A stretch of 64,000 nucleotides of DNA from Microbulbifer guangxiensis (GTDB lineage Bacteria > Pseudomonadota > Gammaproteobacteria > Pseudomonadales > Cellvibrionaceae), in contig NZ_JAJSAQ010000002.1 of assembly GCF_021729075.1 (NCBI RefSeq), forward strand, positions 310,001-374,000, read 5' to 3'. How positions within the stretch are numbered: the stretch's first letter is position 1; each line of letters starts with the position of its first letter. Shown one piece after another: positions 36,271 through 46,274 of the stretch. Made by a program: the position numbers and the translations under genes. The notes under the pieces were generated by a model, which did no database searches, was not told where the DNA came from, and saw only the letters and a list, made by a program, of their open reading frames with translations.

Positions 36271-38013
36271 TCAATGTGCGCTGGCCTCGCCCGCCCCTTT
36301 CGGGAAGCGGATATTGGCTACCATCTCCTGCACATGCTTCGGGGCATCGCCGGTCACCTTTGCCACGCCGATGGCAACGGCAAAGTTGAGTAGCATCCCC
36401 AGTGTGCCGATCCCCTCAGGGGAGATACCGAACCACCAGCTTTCCGGCACATTCGCCGCCGGATTAATGAACTTGAAGTAGATGATGTAGGCAGCCGTAA
36501 AGGTGATACCGGCAATCATCCCTGCGATGGCCCCTTCCTTGTTCATTCGCTTGCTGAAGATCCCCAGGATAATCGCCGGGAAGAACGATGAAGCCGCAAG
36601 CCCGAAGGCGAATGCCACCACTTGCGCCACGAAACCCGGCGGATTGATACCGAGGTAACCGGCGATACAGATGGCCACTGCTGAGGCAATCCGCGCATAG
36701 CGCAGCTCCTGCTTGTCACTGATGTGGGGCATCAGGTTGCGCTTCAGCAGATCGTGGGAGATCGATGTAGAGATCACCAGCAGCAGGCCCGCGGACGTGG
36801 ATAGTGCGGCTGCGATGCCGCCAGCTGCCACCAGCGCGATCACCCATGCCGGCAGGCCGGCAATTTCCGGGTTCGCCAGTACCATGATATCCCGGTCGAT
36901 GGTCATCTCATTGCGCTCGTCCCCGGAGTAGAACATCCGGCCGTCATCATTCTTGTCCTCCCAGGAAATCAGGCCGGTATTTTCCCAGTTGCTGATCCAG
37001 CCCGGTGCTTCTTCGTAGGCAATACCCTCCGCATCCGGGCCGTTGATGGTGTCGATCATGTTCACGCGCGCAAAGCTGGCGATCGCCGGTGCCGTGGTAT
37101 AGAGCAGCGCGATGAACAGCAGCGCCCAGCCAGCCGATTTGCGCGCATCACGTACCTTCGGCACTGTGAAAAAGCGCACGATCACGTGCGGCAGGCCTGC
37201 GGTCCCCACCATCAGTGCGGCGGTGATGAAGAACACATCAATGGTGCTCTTGGTCCCCGAGGTATATTCCGCAAAGCCCAGTTCCGTCGACAGACCATCA
37301 AGCTTGTCCAGCAGGTAAGTACCGGAGCCATCCGCTGATAGAGAGCCATCAGCCGATAGAAAGCCATCATTCAACTCGCTACCAAAACCGATCTGCGGGA
37401 TCACGTGACCGGTCATCATGATGGAGATAAAAATGGCCGGCACCAGGTAGGCACAGATCAGGACGCAATACTGGGCTACCTGGGTATAGGTAATGCCCTT
37501 CATGCCACCCAGCACTGCGTAGAAAAACACGATGGCCATGCCGATGACAACGCCCGCGGTGATATCCACTTCCAGGAAGCGCGAGAAGACCACACCGACA
37601 CCACGCATCTGGCCCGCCACATAGGTAAAGCAGACAAAGACTGCACAGATCACTGCAACGGTACGGGCGGTATTGGAGTAGTAGCGGTCACCGATGAACG
37701 CCGGCACGGTGAACTTGCCAAACTTGCGCAGATAGGGTGCCAGGCAAAGGGCAAGCAGCACGTAGCCGCCGGTCCAGCCCATCAGATACACAGCGCCATC
37801 GTAGCCCATGAAACTGATCAGCCCAGCCATGGAGATGAAGGACGCTGCCGACATCCAGTCCGCTGCAGTCGCCATCCCATTCGCCACCGGATTGACGCCA
37901 CCACTGGCGACATAGAAGTCGTGAGTGGAGCCCGCACGGGACCAGATGGCGATACCGATGTACAGCGCGAAGGTGAGCAGGACGATGATGATGGTAAGGG
38001 TTTGAATATCCAT
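36271..38013 (-). CDS. Sodium/solute symporter, acetate-permease-like (VC_2705 subfamily)
   Basis: A 580-residue sodium:solute symporter with about 13 transmembrane helices; [25 protein letters not shown] near helix 2 is characteristic of ActP-like members. Two long hydrophilic inserts are seen (about 215-260 and 320-375). The first contains an 18-bp direct repeat encoding SLSADG. It is cotranscribed with the DUF4212 small subunit 9 bp upstream, the standard pair for this subfamily. Short-chain carboxylates such as acetate are the likely substrate. Confidence 0.9.
   Translation of the reverse strand: MDIQTLTIIIVLLTFALYIGIAIWSRAGSTHDFYVASGGVNPVANGMATAADWMSAASFISMAGLISFMGYDGAVYLMGWTGGYVLLALCLAPYLRKFGKFTVPAFIGDRYYSNTARTVAVICAVFVCFTYVAGQMRGVGVVFSRFLEVDITAGVVIGMAIVFFYAVLGGMKGITYTQVAQYCVLICAYLVPAIFISIMMTGHVIPQIGFGSELNDGFLSADGSLSADGSGTYLLDKLDGLSTELGFAEYTSGTKSTIDVFFITAALMVGTAGLPHVIVRFFTVPKVRDARKSAGWALLFIALLYTTAPAIASFARVNMIDTINGPDAEGIAYEEAPGWISNWENTGLISWEDKNDDGRMFYSGDERNEMTIDRDIMVLANPEIAGLPAWVIALVAAGGIAAALSTSAGLLLVISTSISHDLLKRNLMPHISDKQELRYARIASAVAICIAGYLGINPPGFVAQVVAFAFGLAASSFFPAIILGIFSKRMNKEGAIAGMIAGITFTAAYIIYFKFINPAANVPESWWFGISPEGIGTLGMLLNFAVAIGVAKVTGDAPKHVQEMVANIRFPKGAGEASAH
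37324..37368 (-). repeat. 18-bp in-frame repeat inside the symporter gene
   Basis: About 2.5 copies of an 18-bp unit encode [15 protein letters not shown] in an extramembrane loop. Copy-number change would add or remove six residues without shifting the frame. Confidence 0.75.
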
Positions 38014-38022
38014 GAGCGGCTC

Positions 38023-38340
38023 CTACTGCGTGAACTCTTCTTCGAGGGCTTCCTCGAATTCTTCCGGCTCTTCGTGATCCTCGTGCACGTTGTACTTGCG
38101 GTCGAGCTTGTTCATCTTGACCACGTACACGACGATCAAAGCCAGGAACACATAAATGGAGCCTTGCTGGGCGAACCAGAAGCCAAGTTTGAAGCCACCC
38201 AGGCGGATGGTATTCAGCTCCTCTACAAACAGGATGCCAGCCCCGAATGAGACCGCGAACCAGATGCTGAGCAGGGTCAGCATCATGCGCAGGTTTTCTT
38301 TCCAGTATTGATCCGCGTGTTTCTCACTTTCGAAACTCAT
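38023..38340 (-). CDS. DUF4212 small subunit of sodium/substrate symporter
   Basis: A 105-residue protein with the DUF4212 opening ADQYWKENLRMMLTLLSIWF, two transmembrane helices (about 18-42 and 55-78) and a strongly acidic tail (EDHEEPEEFEEALEEE). It ends 9 bp before the symporter gene. ATG 38340 with GGGAGA upstream is preferred over the open frame to 38385. In this family it is the partner of the large SSS permease. Confidence 0.88.
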   Translation of the reverse strand: MSFESEKHADQYWKENLRMMLTLLSIWFAVSFGAGILFVEELNTIRLGGFKLGFWFAQQGSIYVFLALIVVYVVKMNKLDRKYNVHEDHEEPEEFEEALEEEFTQ

Positions 38341-38653
38341 CAATTGTCTCCCATACCAATCCGTTATTGTTATTGCTGGAGACAAATTTGACGAAAAGCC
38401 GCAGGCACTGCAAGCGACTTTTCCATATTGGGGAGGTAGGACAGGACGCAGGGTGAGATGCCCCCCAACAATGCATGCCTAAAGTTTCGACAGGGGGACA
38501 ATTTTCAGCCCTGGCAGTACGAATACCGGGATTCACACGCCATGACATGACTTTCTCTTGTGGCCCCAAACATGCCGTTGACACGGTGCATCCCTGAACT
38601 ATTTTCTGGTTAGCCCAGATAATCCGTTGTCACCTGCTGAACGAGACCATGCC

Positions 38654-38950
38654 ATGATCATCGCCACCGATATGCCCGAGGTCGCCAAGTGCGTCATCAG
38701 TCACTGTGCCTATAACGCTGACGAGTCCTGTCACGCGCGGGCCATCACCATTGGGGATGGCCCTGACCCCGATTGCGACACCTATTTTGACAGCTCCAAG
38801 CATACCGAGAGCGACCGCACCGCGGGCGTCGGCGCCTGCAAGATGGAAGACTGCGCCCACAACGACGACTTCGAGTGCACTGCAGATGCCATCCAGGTAG
38901 GCCAGAACGGCAACGCCGTCAATTGCCTCACCTATTCCACTGCCCACTGA
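38654..38950 (+). CDS. Cysteine-rich protein with two DUF1540-like domains (copy 1)
   Basis: A 98-residue protein containing two similar Cys-rich modules: AKCVISHCAYNADESCHARAITIG...CDTYF (about 12-44) and GACKMEDCAHNDDFECTADAIQVG...NCLTY (about 60-95). The Cys spacing matches DUF1540, a small putative metal-binding domain. There is no signal peptide. It is about 70% alike in pattern to the gene at 40051-40344, with an identical first twelve residues (MIIATDMPEVAK). ATG 38654 is chosen because the paralogue starts at the same point. Function unknown. Confidence 0.82.
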   Translation: MIIATDMPEVAKCVISHCAYNADESCHARAITIGDGPDPDCDTYFDSSKHTESDRTAGVGACKMEDCAHNDDFECTADAIQVGQNGNAVNCLTYSTAH

Positions 38951-38975
38951 ATCCGCCTCCCTCCGAGCAAAAAAA

Positions 38976-38994
38976 AGCGCCCGTCATGGGCGCT
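38976..38994 (-). terminator. Rho-independent terminator (leftward)
   Basis: Stem AGCGCCC/GGGCGCT with a 5-nt loop; on the leftward strand it is followed by TTTTTTTT (A-run 38969-38976). It serves the leftward OB-like gene ending at 39097 and separates it from the rightward DUF1540 gene. Confidence 0.8.
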
Positions 38995-39096
38995 GATTGC
39001 TTCTCCTTACTGTTATTGTTTTCTCCCTTACTCTCCTCCCTGAGACTCGTTGCAGATGCTCTCCCTGTTATTTTGTGAACTGCCGGTGAGCCGACA

Positions 39097-39813
39097 TCAA
39101 TGAGTGACCCTGCTCACGGGTTTGCGCCGTATTTCTGGCGACAGGGTCAGAACACGATCGGCCCGGATCTCATTTTCCTCGAAGAAACCAAGGTCCAGCT
39201 CCCCGGAAACGCTGACAAAGTCACCAGCATCGATCTGCTGGTAGCCCTCATCATCGAGGGGGTTATAACCGAGACCGATGGTATCGATCCGCATCTCACG
39301 CACCCCGGTATCCAGGGTGAACTCTCGACCTTCGATCGCCTTCACCCGGCCTGTCAGGCTGACCTCCTGGCCTTCGGTACGGGGGAAGGCGAAATAGCTG
39401 CCAACATAGATGTTGTTGATGTCTTCCTCATCCAGGGCACTGGCAAAGAAAGTGCTGTTGAGGCTGTCCACATGCACACTGGCGGCCTCGATCGAGCGGA
39501 TCTCGTAGAGGTCATCGTCAATGCGTCCGTATACGATCACCTCCTGCCCGTCCAGTAGGGCCTGCCCCTCCTGGTACCAGTCCCAGTCGTCCATCTCTAC
39601 TGTGATGACCCCCTCGCCAAAGTCGAGCGCAAAACGATCTGCCTGCGCGCTAACCACCGTACCAGTGACACTGATCCAGCTGTCATCGGCCTTGTCGTAG
39701 GGATCCTCCGCCACCGCTGCCGAGGACAACACCAGCCCGGCAGCGCCCACAGCCATACCTCCAAGGGCAGTGCGGATGCTCTTTGCCAGATTGTGTGTCT
39801 CGTGCGGAATCAT
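39097..39813 (-). CDS. Exported protein with two OB-fold-like repeats, unknown function
   Basis: A 238-residue protein with a signal peptide ending SSAAVAED (about residues 1-36). Two comparable beta-rich segments follow: ISVTGTVVSAQADRFALDFG...IVYGRID (about 47-98) and VSLTGRVKAIEGREFTLDTG...VSVSGELD (about 150-210). The pattern VxGxVxxxxxxxFxLD resembles bacterial OB-fold or DUF5666-like periplasmic domains. It lies between the two DUF1540 genes but on the opposite strand. I do not recognise a named family with confidence. Confidence 0.65.
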   Translation of the reverse strand: MIPHETHNLAKSIRTALGGMAVGAAGLVLSSAAVAEDPYDKADDSWISVTGTVVSAQADRFALDFGEGVITVEMDDWDWYQEGQALLDGQEVIVYGRIDDDLYEIRSIEAASVHVDSLNSTFFASALDEEDINNIYVGSYFAFPRTEGQEVSLTGRVKAIEGREFTLDTGVREMRIDTIGLGYNPLDDEGYQQIDAGDFVSVSGELDLGFFEENEIRADRVLTLSPEIRRKPVSRVTH

Positions 39814-40050
39814 AAAACCTCCTTTTCTGATGTTTCCGGTGCGTTCATCAATAGAACTGCGACCGAAAAAATGGTTTTAAAGGGCGTATTGATTCGATCT
39901 CGGCATAGATCTGCGCTGCTCATAACCTTGAGCAATGTGGAAACTTGCGCCGAATGCCGGCGCAGCGACGTGATTTTCAACTGGCTCCGATTCCCTGCTG
40001 GCGGGCTGGACTAGGCTTGAAGGAGCGAGAAAAAGACAGCGAGGCCCCAG

Positions 40051-40344
40051 ATGATCATCGCCACCGATATGCCGGAAGTCGCCAAATGCGCCATTTCCCA
40101 ATGCGCCTATAACACCGACAGTAACTGCCATGCCCGTGCCATTACCATCGGCCATGGGGACGTTCCCGGTTGTGACACCTATTTCCAGAACAGCAAACAC
40201 ACCCGCAGCAATCGCTCCGCCGGGGTCGGCGCCTGCAAGGTCTCTGCCTGCAATCACAATGAGGATTTCGAGTGCTGTGCGGACAGCATTGATGTGGGTG
40301 AACAGGGTGGCGAGGTCAAGTGCATGACCTGCACCTGTCACTGA
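40051..40344 (+). CDS. Cysteine-rich protein with two DUF1540-like domains (copy 2)
   Basis: A 97-residue paralogue of the gene at 38654-38950, starting with the same MIIATDMPEVAK and keeping the two Cys modules: CAISQCAYNTDSNCHARAI...CDTYF and CKVSACNHNEDFECCADSI. An additional Cys pair ends the protein (CMTCTCH). Metal or redox binding is likely from the Cys pattern; nothing else can be said. It is followed by a strong terminator at 40366-40395, so it is probably monocistronic. Confidence 0.83.
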   Translation: MIIATDMPEVAKCAISQCAYNTDSNCHARAITIGHGDVPGCDTYFQNSKHTRSNRSAGVGACKVSACNHNEDFECCADSIDVGEQGGEVKCMTCTCH

Positions 40345-40365
40345 TCCTGCTACAGTAAAAACGAA

Positions 40366-40395
40366 ACAGGGCCGGGGGATTTCCACCGGCCCTGT
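40366..40395. terminator. Bidirectional terminator
   Basis: A perfect 10-bp stem ACAGGGCCGG/CCGGCCCTGT with a 10-nt loop, followed rightward by GCTTTT and leftward by TTCGTTTTTAC. It ends the DUF1540 gene (rightward) and the acyl-CoA synthetase (leftward). Confidence 0.82.
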
Positions 40396-40470
40396 GCTTT
40401 TGGTGTTGTGCGTCCTGCCACCAAGGGTCGCAGTTCTGCGTCAGGCTTTCACTGACATCACTGGCCTCCT

Positions 40471-42213
40471 CTACGCATTCCCACCGATATCAGGCTGGGA
40501 GGGTTTGAAAGTTCCTCCCGTTCCGGCAGGCGCAGCCCTGTCGGACTCCGGCGCCTCCCACACCACCGGCCCCGCCGCCGCGTGGCTCTCGATCCACGGA
40601 CGGTAGCGCAGCTCCAGTAGCTTGCGCTTGATTTTCATCGTGGGTGTCAGCATCTCGTTCTGCGGCGTCCACTCCTCCGCGGTAATGTAAATGGCTTCAA
40701 TCCGTTCATGGGCCTGCAGTTGGGCGTTGGCCCGCTCGAGGGTTTTCCCCAGTTGCCCGGTCACCGCCGACCTGTCCATGCTCTGAGCCAGCTCGGACAG
40801 CGCAGCCAGCATTACCGGCTGGCTCATACCGTGTCCCAGTACACAAACCTGGCCCAGCAGAGCCTCGCTGCCAAACAGGCCCTCCAGCTTGGGCGGCTGC
40901 ACGAAACGGCCCTTGCTTGTCTTGAAGGTGTCGGCGATGCGCCCGGTGACATGCAGCAGCCCTTCGTCGTCGATGAAGCCGGCATCACCCGTGTGGTAGT
41001 AGCCGTCCCGCAGCACTTCGGCGGTTTTTTCCGGCTCCCGGTAATAGCCCTTCATCAGCGCGCGGCTTTTGAACAGGATCTCGCCCTCATCGGAGATCTT
41101 CACCTCACACTCCCAGAACGGCTTGCCCACGGTGCCGGGCACAGGCTTATCCCCCATATGGGTAATACAGCCATAGATAAAGTTCTCGGTCATGCCATAA
41201 CCATCGGTCACCATCATGCCCAGCTGGTGATACCAGCGCAGCAGATCAGTGGAAATGGGGGAGGCTCCGGTGACCAGCATGCGCGCCTGGTCGAGGCCGA
41301 GCCCGCGCTGGATCTTGCGCTGTAGCCAGCGCCGCAGACCGGGCACCTTCAGCAGGAATTGCTGCACGGATGGTGGCAGTTTCGCATCGATCCCTTCCTT
41401 GAACTTGCCCCACAGGCGCGGCACTGAGAAAAACATGGTGGGGCGAGCCCGCTTGAGGTCTTCAAGGAAGGTATCCAGTGATTCGGGAAAATGCACCGGC
41501 GTGCCCGAATAGAGGCTGTGAAACTCAATCACGATGCGCTCGGCCGCATGCGCCAGCGGAAGGTAGGAAAAGAAGCGGTCGCGCTCATCATAACCAAACC
41601 CGCGCACCATGTTCGGCACCGCGAAACTGATGGCGGACCAGGTGTGCATCACGCCCTTGGGGTGACCGGTCGTGCCGGAGGTGTACATGATGGTGAACAC
41701 CTCGTCCTCGCCAAACAGAGGGCTCTCGGCGTATGGGCGATGGGTCTCCAGCAGCTCATCCATGGTGATGTCGCAGTCGATCTCACAGCGCTGGATGGCT
41801 ACCGTCGGCAATTGCCGGGCGACCTCGGTGAGTGCGCTGTTGTCATCACTGGCGCCACAGAACAGCAGCTTGCTGTCCGAGTGCTCGAGGACGTAACGCA
41901 TGGAACTGGCAGACTGCCCGGGATAGAGGGGCACGCTCACCATTCCGGCGAGCATGATGCCGATGTCGACGATGATCCAGTCAGCGCAGTTCTTGGCGTG
42001 CATCGCAATGCGGTCGCCGGGCTCGAATCGCTCGCGCAGGAAACTGGCAATACGCCGCGCGCGATCCATGACCTCACTCCAGGTGTATTCCCGCCATTCG
42101 CGGTTCCACATCTGCCGCAGGTAAACCTCCCCGCCCTGTTCCCGCTCCCGCTGGTAAAGGAGTTCCAGCGGCTGCTTGCCAGCCACAAGCTGGTATTTCT
42201 GCTCTGGAGTCAT
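40471..42213 (-). CDS. Long-chain fatty acid-CoA ligase (AMP-forming)
   Basis: A 580-residue ANL-superfamily enzyme activating a fatty acid to acyl-AMP and then acyl-CoA. The AMP-binding P-loop is IMYTSGTTGHPKG (about 175-187). DGYGMTEN (about 325), YYHTGDAGFIDDEGLL (about 415) and the hinge GRIADTFKTSKGRFV (about 432-446) follow. It belongs to the long-chain (FadD/FAA1-like) group with a YGMTE motif. ATG 42213 is preferred over the open frame to 42444 because it gives the normal N-terminus. It is monocistronic and unrelated to the neighbouring glycan genes. Confidence 0.9.
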   Translation of the reverse strand: MTPEQKYQLVAGKQPLELLYQREREQGGEVYLRQMWNREWREYTWSEVMDRARRIASFLRERFEPGDRIAMHAKNCADWIIVDIGIMLAGMVSVPLYPGQSASSMRYVLEHSDSKLLFCGASDDNSALTEVARQLPTVAIQRCEIDCDITMDELLETHRPYAESPLFGEDEVFTIMYTSGTTGHPKGVMHTWSAISFAVPNMVRGFGYDERDRFFSYLPLAHAAERIVIEFHSLYSGTPVHFPESLDTFLEDLKRARPTMFFSVPRLWGKFKEGIDAKLPPSVQQFLLKVPGLRRWLQRKIQRGLGLDQARMLVTGASPISTDLLRWYHQLGMMVTDGYGMTENFIYGCITHMGDKPVPGTVGKPFWECEVKISDEGEILFKSRALMKGYYREPEKTAEVLRDGYYHTGDAGFIDDEGLLHVTGRIADTFKTSKGRFVQPPKLEGLFGSEALLGQVCVLGHGMSQPVMLAALSELAQSMDRSAVTGQLGKTLERANAQLQAHERIEAIYITAEEWTPQNEMLTPTMKIKRKLLELRYRPWIESHAAAGPVVWEAPESDRAAPAGTGGTFKPSQPDIGGNA

Positions 42214-42737
42214 GGTGGTGTGCCTCGCGTTCGCCCTGGTGATCGGTTTCCATTCGCCGCGGAACTGCTGTGAGCGCATAAACAGAGTACTCGTTCCATG
42301 AATGTGTGGACCAGCTACAGTGCGTCTTTTGGCGCAAAACCCCACTCCTGCGCGCAGTTCAGAATGACCAGTTACATCACCAGGGTCAGATCGAGAAGCA
42401 CCGTTTACGCTAGCCCAGGAAGCTCTCACTATCACCGCACGCAAGATCTGCTTGCTGCACGCTCTTTCTGAAGAGACAGCGCTTCAAAACAGGCTTGAAA
42501 GCGCAAAAACGCGGTTCCGAAATATGCCTTCATTCTTTTTGGTTGTGAGGCTCAGGCGGTGGCGTTAAATTCATTCTTGACCTACCGGATCCAAACAACG
42601 GCTTCCCAATCAGCCTAATTCCGAACCACTCCGCCGCATTCAGCCACCGATCACAAACCAGCCATAGCCGGGCTTGGTAATTTCATTGCGCGTGCCCGAG
42701 GAACGGGGCATGCAAACTCAATTTGAGGAAACACAAC
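42214..42737. other. Divergent intergenic region between the acyl-CoA ligase and GH16 genes
   Basis: 524 bp with lower GC than the flanks and no credible gene. It must carry the promoters of both divergent genes. A GAGGAA ribosome site lies 9 bp before the GH16 ATG. No NagR-type or HexR-type palindrome was seen. Confidence 0.5.
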
Positions 42738-44900
42738 ATGTATAAGAATAAGTATTACCGGGGACTCACCCTCCCCGCAGCGATGTTGATGGCTTCGACA
42801 GCCTTTGGCCAGCAGTGCCAGAGCCCGAGCCCGGTCTGGGAAGACAATTTCGATGGCACCGCACTGGATACCAGTAAATGGGAACCCATGATCGGCGATG
42901 GCTGTAGCTACGGTATCTGTGGCTGGGGCAACAGCGAGCTTCAGTACTATCAGGCTGAAAATGCCACTGTCGCCAATGGCTTACTGACGATTACCGCGAG
43001 GAAAGAGCGTGTGCGGGGCTCGGCCTACACCTCCGCGCGCCTGCGTACCGCCAATATGCCCAATGGCGGAGAATGGACAAACGGCCGCTTTGAGGCGCGT
43101 ATCAAGATCCCTGATGGCACGGGCATGTGGCCAGCATTCTGGATGCTGCCCACCGATCCGGCGGAAGGTTGGCCGATCAGTGGTGAGATCGACATTATGG
43201 AGTCCACCGGCCAGGCGGATGAGTATGTCTCTGGCACCATTCACTACGGCGAGCCCTACCCCAATAACTCCTTTACCGGTAATCGCCTGTTGAGCCAGCC
43301 AGAGCCCTGGTCCGCGGACTTTCACGTTTACGCGGTGGAGTGGGAACCCAACGAGATGCGTTGGTACGTGGACGACCAGCTGTACGCCACACTGACGCCC
43401 GACGACATCACCGATGCGTCTTACTGGACGTTTGAAAATTACCAGTACCACTTCCTGCTGAATGTGGCGGTGGGCGGCACTCTCGGCGGGGTCGTGGACG
43501 ACTCCATGCTACCGCAGACCATGCAGGTGGATTACGTGCGCGTCTACGACCATGGCCAGCCGAGCCTTGTCGGTGACCGCATCGTGGATAACGGGGAAAC
43601 CACCAGCTATTCCGTCACTGGCGCCATCGGTGCCAGCGCCACCTTCAACTGGAACGTGCCCGCAGACGCGACGCTGGTCTCCGGCACAGGCAGCGATACT
43701 ATCAGCGTGCAGTGGGGCAACTCCGGTGGAGAGTTGACCGTCAGTGTTACCGATAGCTGTGGTAACCGTAACCTGGCCCTGCCGGTCCATGTGGGACCCA
43801 AACTGGTGCAGGAAAGTGTTCTGGACGACTTCGATGGCAACCGCAACCTGGGCTACACCGTCTTCGATGGCACCTTTGTACAGGATGCAGTCAACCCAGC
43901 TCCGGACGCCACCAACAGCTCTGCCACAGTGGCCATGTACACGCGCAACGCCACGGCCCAATATGACGTGATCATCGCTGATACGACTGCCATTCCGGAC
44001 GCAGCACCGTTCCTGACCGGCGACAAGGCGTTCTACATGGATGTATTCACCAACGCGGTCCCGGGCACACAGATCCTGGTGCAACTGGAAGACAGCTCCA
44101 GTACCACTGCTACCAACTATCCCACTGGCCGGCACTCCAAGTATGCGGCTTATGTCGGCGAGGGAAGTGGCTGGCAACGGCTGAAGTTCGAGCTCGACGA
44201 CCGTATCGATGGCGGCACGCCCGACAACGCGGTAGATAGCCTCGTGGTCCTGTTTGACCCCAACACCCTCAATGGTGACACCTATTACTGGGATAACTTC
44301 GATATCTACGGTCTCGAGGGCGGAACTGGCAATCAGGCCCCGACCGCCAGCACCAGCCACAGCTGTACAGACCTGAGCTGTAACTTCGACGGCAGCGCCA
44401 GTTCCGACAGTGATGGCTCCATCAGCAGCTACGCCTGGGATTTTGGTGACGGCAGCAACGGCTCCGGCGCTACTGCCAGCCATACTTATGCTGCGTCGGG
44501 CACTTACACCGTGACACTGACCGTGACGGACAATGAGGGGGCTACTGGAGAGAGTTCCTTCGATGTGACCGTCAATGACAGCGCCGCTGCCACCACCATG
44601 TACGTATCCAGTGTGGTCACCGGCACCCAGTCGGCAGGTCGCGGCCAGAAGTACGCCACCGCAACTGTGACGGTCCTGGACAACCTGGGCCGCGGCATGA
44701 GTGGCGTGACTGTGACCGGCAACTTCAGTGGCAGCATCACCGAGAGCGGCGCCAGCGCAGTCACCGATGCCAACGGCATGGCGACCGTGAGCAGCTCGGC
44801 GACTGCGGGCGGTAACCTGTCTGTTGGCTTCTGTGTCTCCGACCTGAGCGGCGGTGGCCTGAGCCATGACACCGGCGCCAGCACCGGGTTGTGCCAATAA
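42738..44900 (+). CDS. Secreted GH16 endo-beta-glucanase (laminarinase-like) with PKD domain
   Basis: A 720-residue exported enzyme. The signal peptide ends near AFGQQ (about 24). The GH16 domain (about 30-275) has the catalytic motif GEIDIMES with nucleophile E150 and acid/base E155, as in beta-1,3-glucanases. A beta-sandwich segment (about 280-360), a carbohydrate-binding-like module with the YYWDNFDIYG end (about 360-530), a PKD domain (about 535-615, WDFGDGS and HTY motifs) and a C-terminal Ig-like module (about 620-720) follow. Laminarin hydrolysis is inferred from family and from the GH3/glucokinase genes nearby; other beta-1,3/1,4-glucans are possible. Confidence 0.9.
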   Translation: MYKNKYYRGLTLPAAMLMASTAFGQQCQSPSPVWEDNFDGTALDTSKWEPMIGDGCSYGICGWGNSELQYYQAENATVANGLLTITARKERVRGSAYTSARLRTANMPNGGEWTNGRFEARIKIPDGTGMWPAFWMLPTDPAEGWPISGEIDIMESTGQADEYVSGTIHYGEPYPNNSFTGNRLLSQPEPWSADFHVYAVEWEPNEMRWYVDDQLYATLTPDDITDASYWTFENYQYHFLLNVAVGGTLGGVVDDSMLPQTMQVDYVRVYDHGQPSLVGDRIVDNGETTSYSVTGAIGASATFNWNVPADATLVSGTGSDTISVQWGNSGGELTVSVTDSCGNRNLALPVHVGPKLVQESVLDDFDGNRNLGYTVFDGTFVQDAVNPAPDATNSSATVAMYTRNATAQYDVIIADTTAIPDAAPFLTGDKAFYMDVFTNAVPGTQILVQLEDSSSTTATNYPTGRHSKYAAYVGEGSGWQRLKFELDDRIDGGTPDNAVDSLVVLFDPNTLNGDTYYWDNFDIYGLEGGTGNQAPTASTSHSCTDLSCNFDGSASSDSDGSISSYAWDFGDGSNGSGATASHTYAASGTYTVTLTVTDNEGATGESSFDVTVNDSAAATTMYVSSVVTGTQSAGRGQKYATATVTVLDNLGRGMSGVTVTGNFSGSITESGASAVTDANGMATVSSSATAGGNLSVGFCVSDLSGGGLSHDTGASTGLCQ

Positions 44901-45335
44901 AGGGGTATTGCGCGGAATGTTTCCGTTAATACCCGCAGCGACAATCCAGCTCTGATTTATCCAGCGGGCCCTGCTCGGTACTTGGCCGGACAGGGCCTGT
45001 TATCACCTGCTCTTAAGAAGAGCTGGTTATCGACCTTTTCATGCTGAAGCACCGGTTGTTATTGCGGGAACCAAGCTACTGTAAAAAAGCGCGGGTGGGG
45101 CAATTGAGGCAACAGCGCTCCGCGTCATGCCCGGCTGACTATATTTTTGAGCGGAAGTGTCTGTTCAGGTGGTTAATCTGGCGGGCAGGTAATTCAAGCC
45201 AGGGAGTGAAATGCAAGTCGGCGTATTGCCAGCTACATTCGTTGCGAAACCAGTAACTTTCTCCGGGGCTGGTAATTCTTCAACAACGCTATGGCAAACC
45301 GGAGAGGATTTCCAGGCTTCGGGACATCCAACCGG
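44901..45335. other. Intergenic region between convergent GH16 and TPR genes
   Basis: 435 bp, no convincing gene. A long stem GGCCCTG/CAGGGCC (about 44968-45000) with a 17-nt loop may end GH16 transcription. A 71-codon frame at 45041-45256 lacks any recognisable feature. Confidence 0.45.
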
Positions 45336-46274
45336 CTAGTAGCCTGGCTTGAGGGCCACTGTTTTCAGCTCATCCTGCACCCGCTTCCGAAACCAAGCGG
45401 GCCCGACCCAGGTGTAGATCACCAGACCCAGCCAGGCATAGCTGACCAGTGACGCCAAGTCACCATGTCCGGTGTCTTCCAGCACTTGCGAGCTTAACTG
45501 AAACAGCAGGTAACCAATTACCAGCAGCAACATGGTGCGGCTTCCACTACCGGACACAAGCCAGGAGTTGAGCCGAAACCATAGTCCAAAAAAAGGATTC
45601 TGCCGCGCCTTGATCGATGACAATAAGTAAAGGGCCCGCTCATCATTGGCGTCCTGCTGCAGGGCCCAGATGGCATGGTCATAAGCCTCATCGACCGCGC
45701 CCTGCTGGAGGAGGATCTGCCCCATCAAAACGAGTGATTCCTGATGCTGCGGCTCGGCCTCCAGGGCCAACTGCACAAAATGCCCGGCTTCCTTTCTCTT
45801 TCCACCACTGAGGTGCCAACACGCCATTTCGGCGAGGGTGTCCGCATCCTCCGGGTCCAGCTCCAGAGCGCGCTCCAGGCTTTGAAGCGCTTCTGCTCGT
45901 CGATTCAGCTGGGACAGGCTCTGCCCCAGGGCCAGGTGAGCCGCAGCAAACTCCGGGTCCAGTTCCAGCGCCCGACCGTAACTATCCACGGCTTCTCGCC
46001 ATTGCATTTTCGCCGCCAAGACCAGGCCCAGAGCGTAATGTGCGAAAGGCTCTTCTGGCTCCAATGCCAGGCCGGCCTGGGCCTCATGCAGGGCTGCTAC
46101 CAGCCGCCTTGCCCCAATCAAGCCGATCCCGAGATAACTGTGAACGTATCCATTGTTCGGGTCGAGAGTCAGCGCCTCCCGCAGGGATTCAATTGCCGCT
46201 CCCACATCACCGTACGAAAACTGGCGCCGCGCCTTTTCAACCAGGCGGTCAATTTCATTGCTCAGTGGATCCAT
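45336..46274 (-). CDS. TPR protein with C-terminal membrane helices
   Basis: A 312-residue protein whose first 210 residues are about six TPR units (for example AIESLREALTLDPNNGYVHSYLG). They are followed by two or three transmembrane helices (about 238-258, 268-290) and a short basic tail ending LKTVALKPGY. The TPR array would face the cytoplasm if the N-terminus is inside. It is the last of four genes; its start overlaps the preceding membrane-protein gene by 13 bp, implying translational coupling. Family and function not recognised. Confidence 0.82.
   Translation of the reverse strand: MDPLSNEIDRLVEKARRQFSYGDVGAAIESLREALTLDPNNGYVHSYLGIGLIGARRLVAALHEAQAGLALEPEEPFAHYALGLVLAAKMQWREAVDSYGRALELDPEFAAAHLALGQSLSQLNRRAEALQSLERALELDPEDADTLAEMACWHLSGGKRKEAGHFVQLALEAEPQHQESLVLMGQILLQQGAVDEAYDHAIWALQQDANDERALYLLSSIKARQNPFFGLWFRLNSWLVSGSGSRTMLLLVIGYLLFQLSSQVLEDTGHGDLASLVSYAWLGLVIYTWVGPAWFRKRVQDELKTVALKPGY

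Noticed and set aside
45041-45256. 71-codon frame after the GH16 gene
   Set aside because: No ribosome site, no hydrophobic or domain pattern; likely chance.
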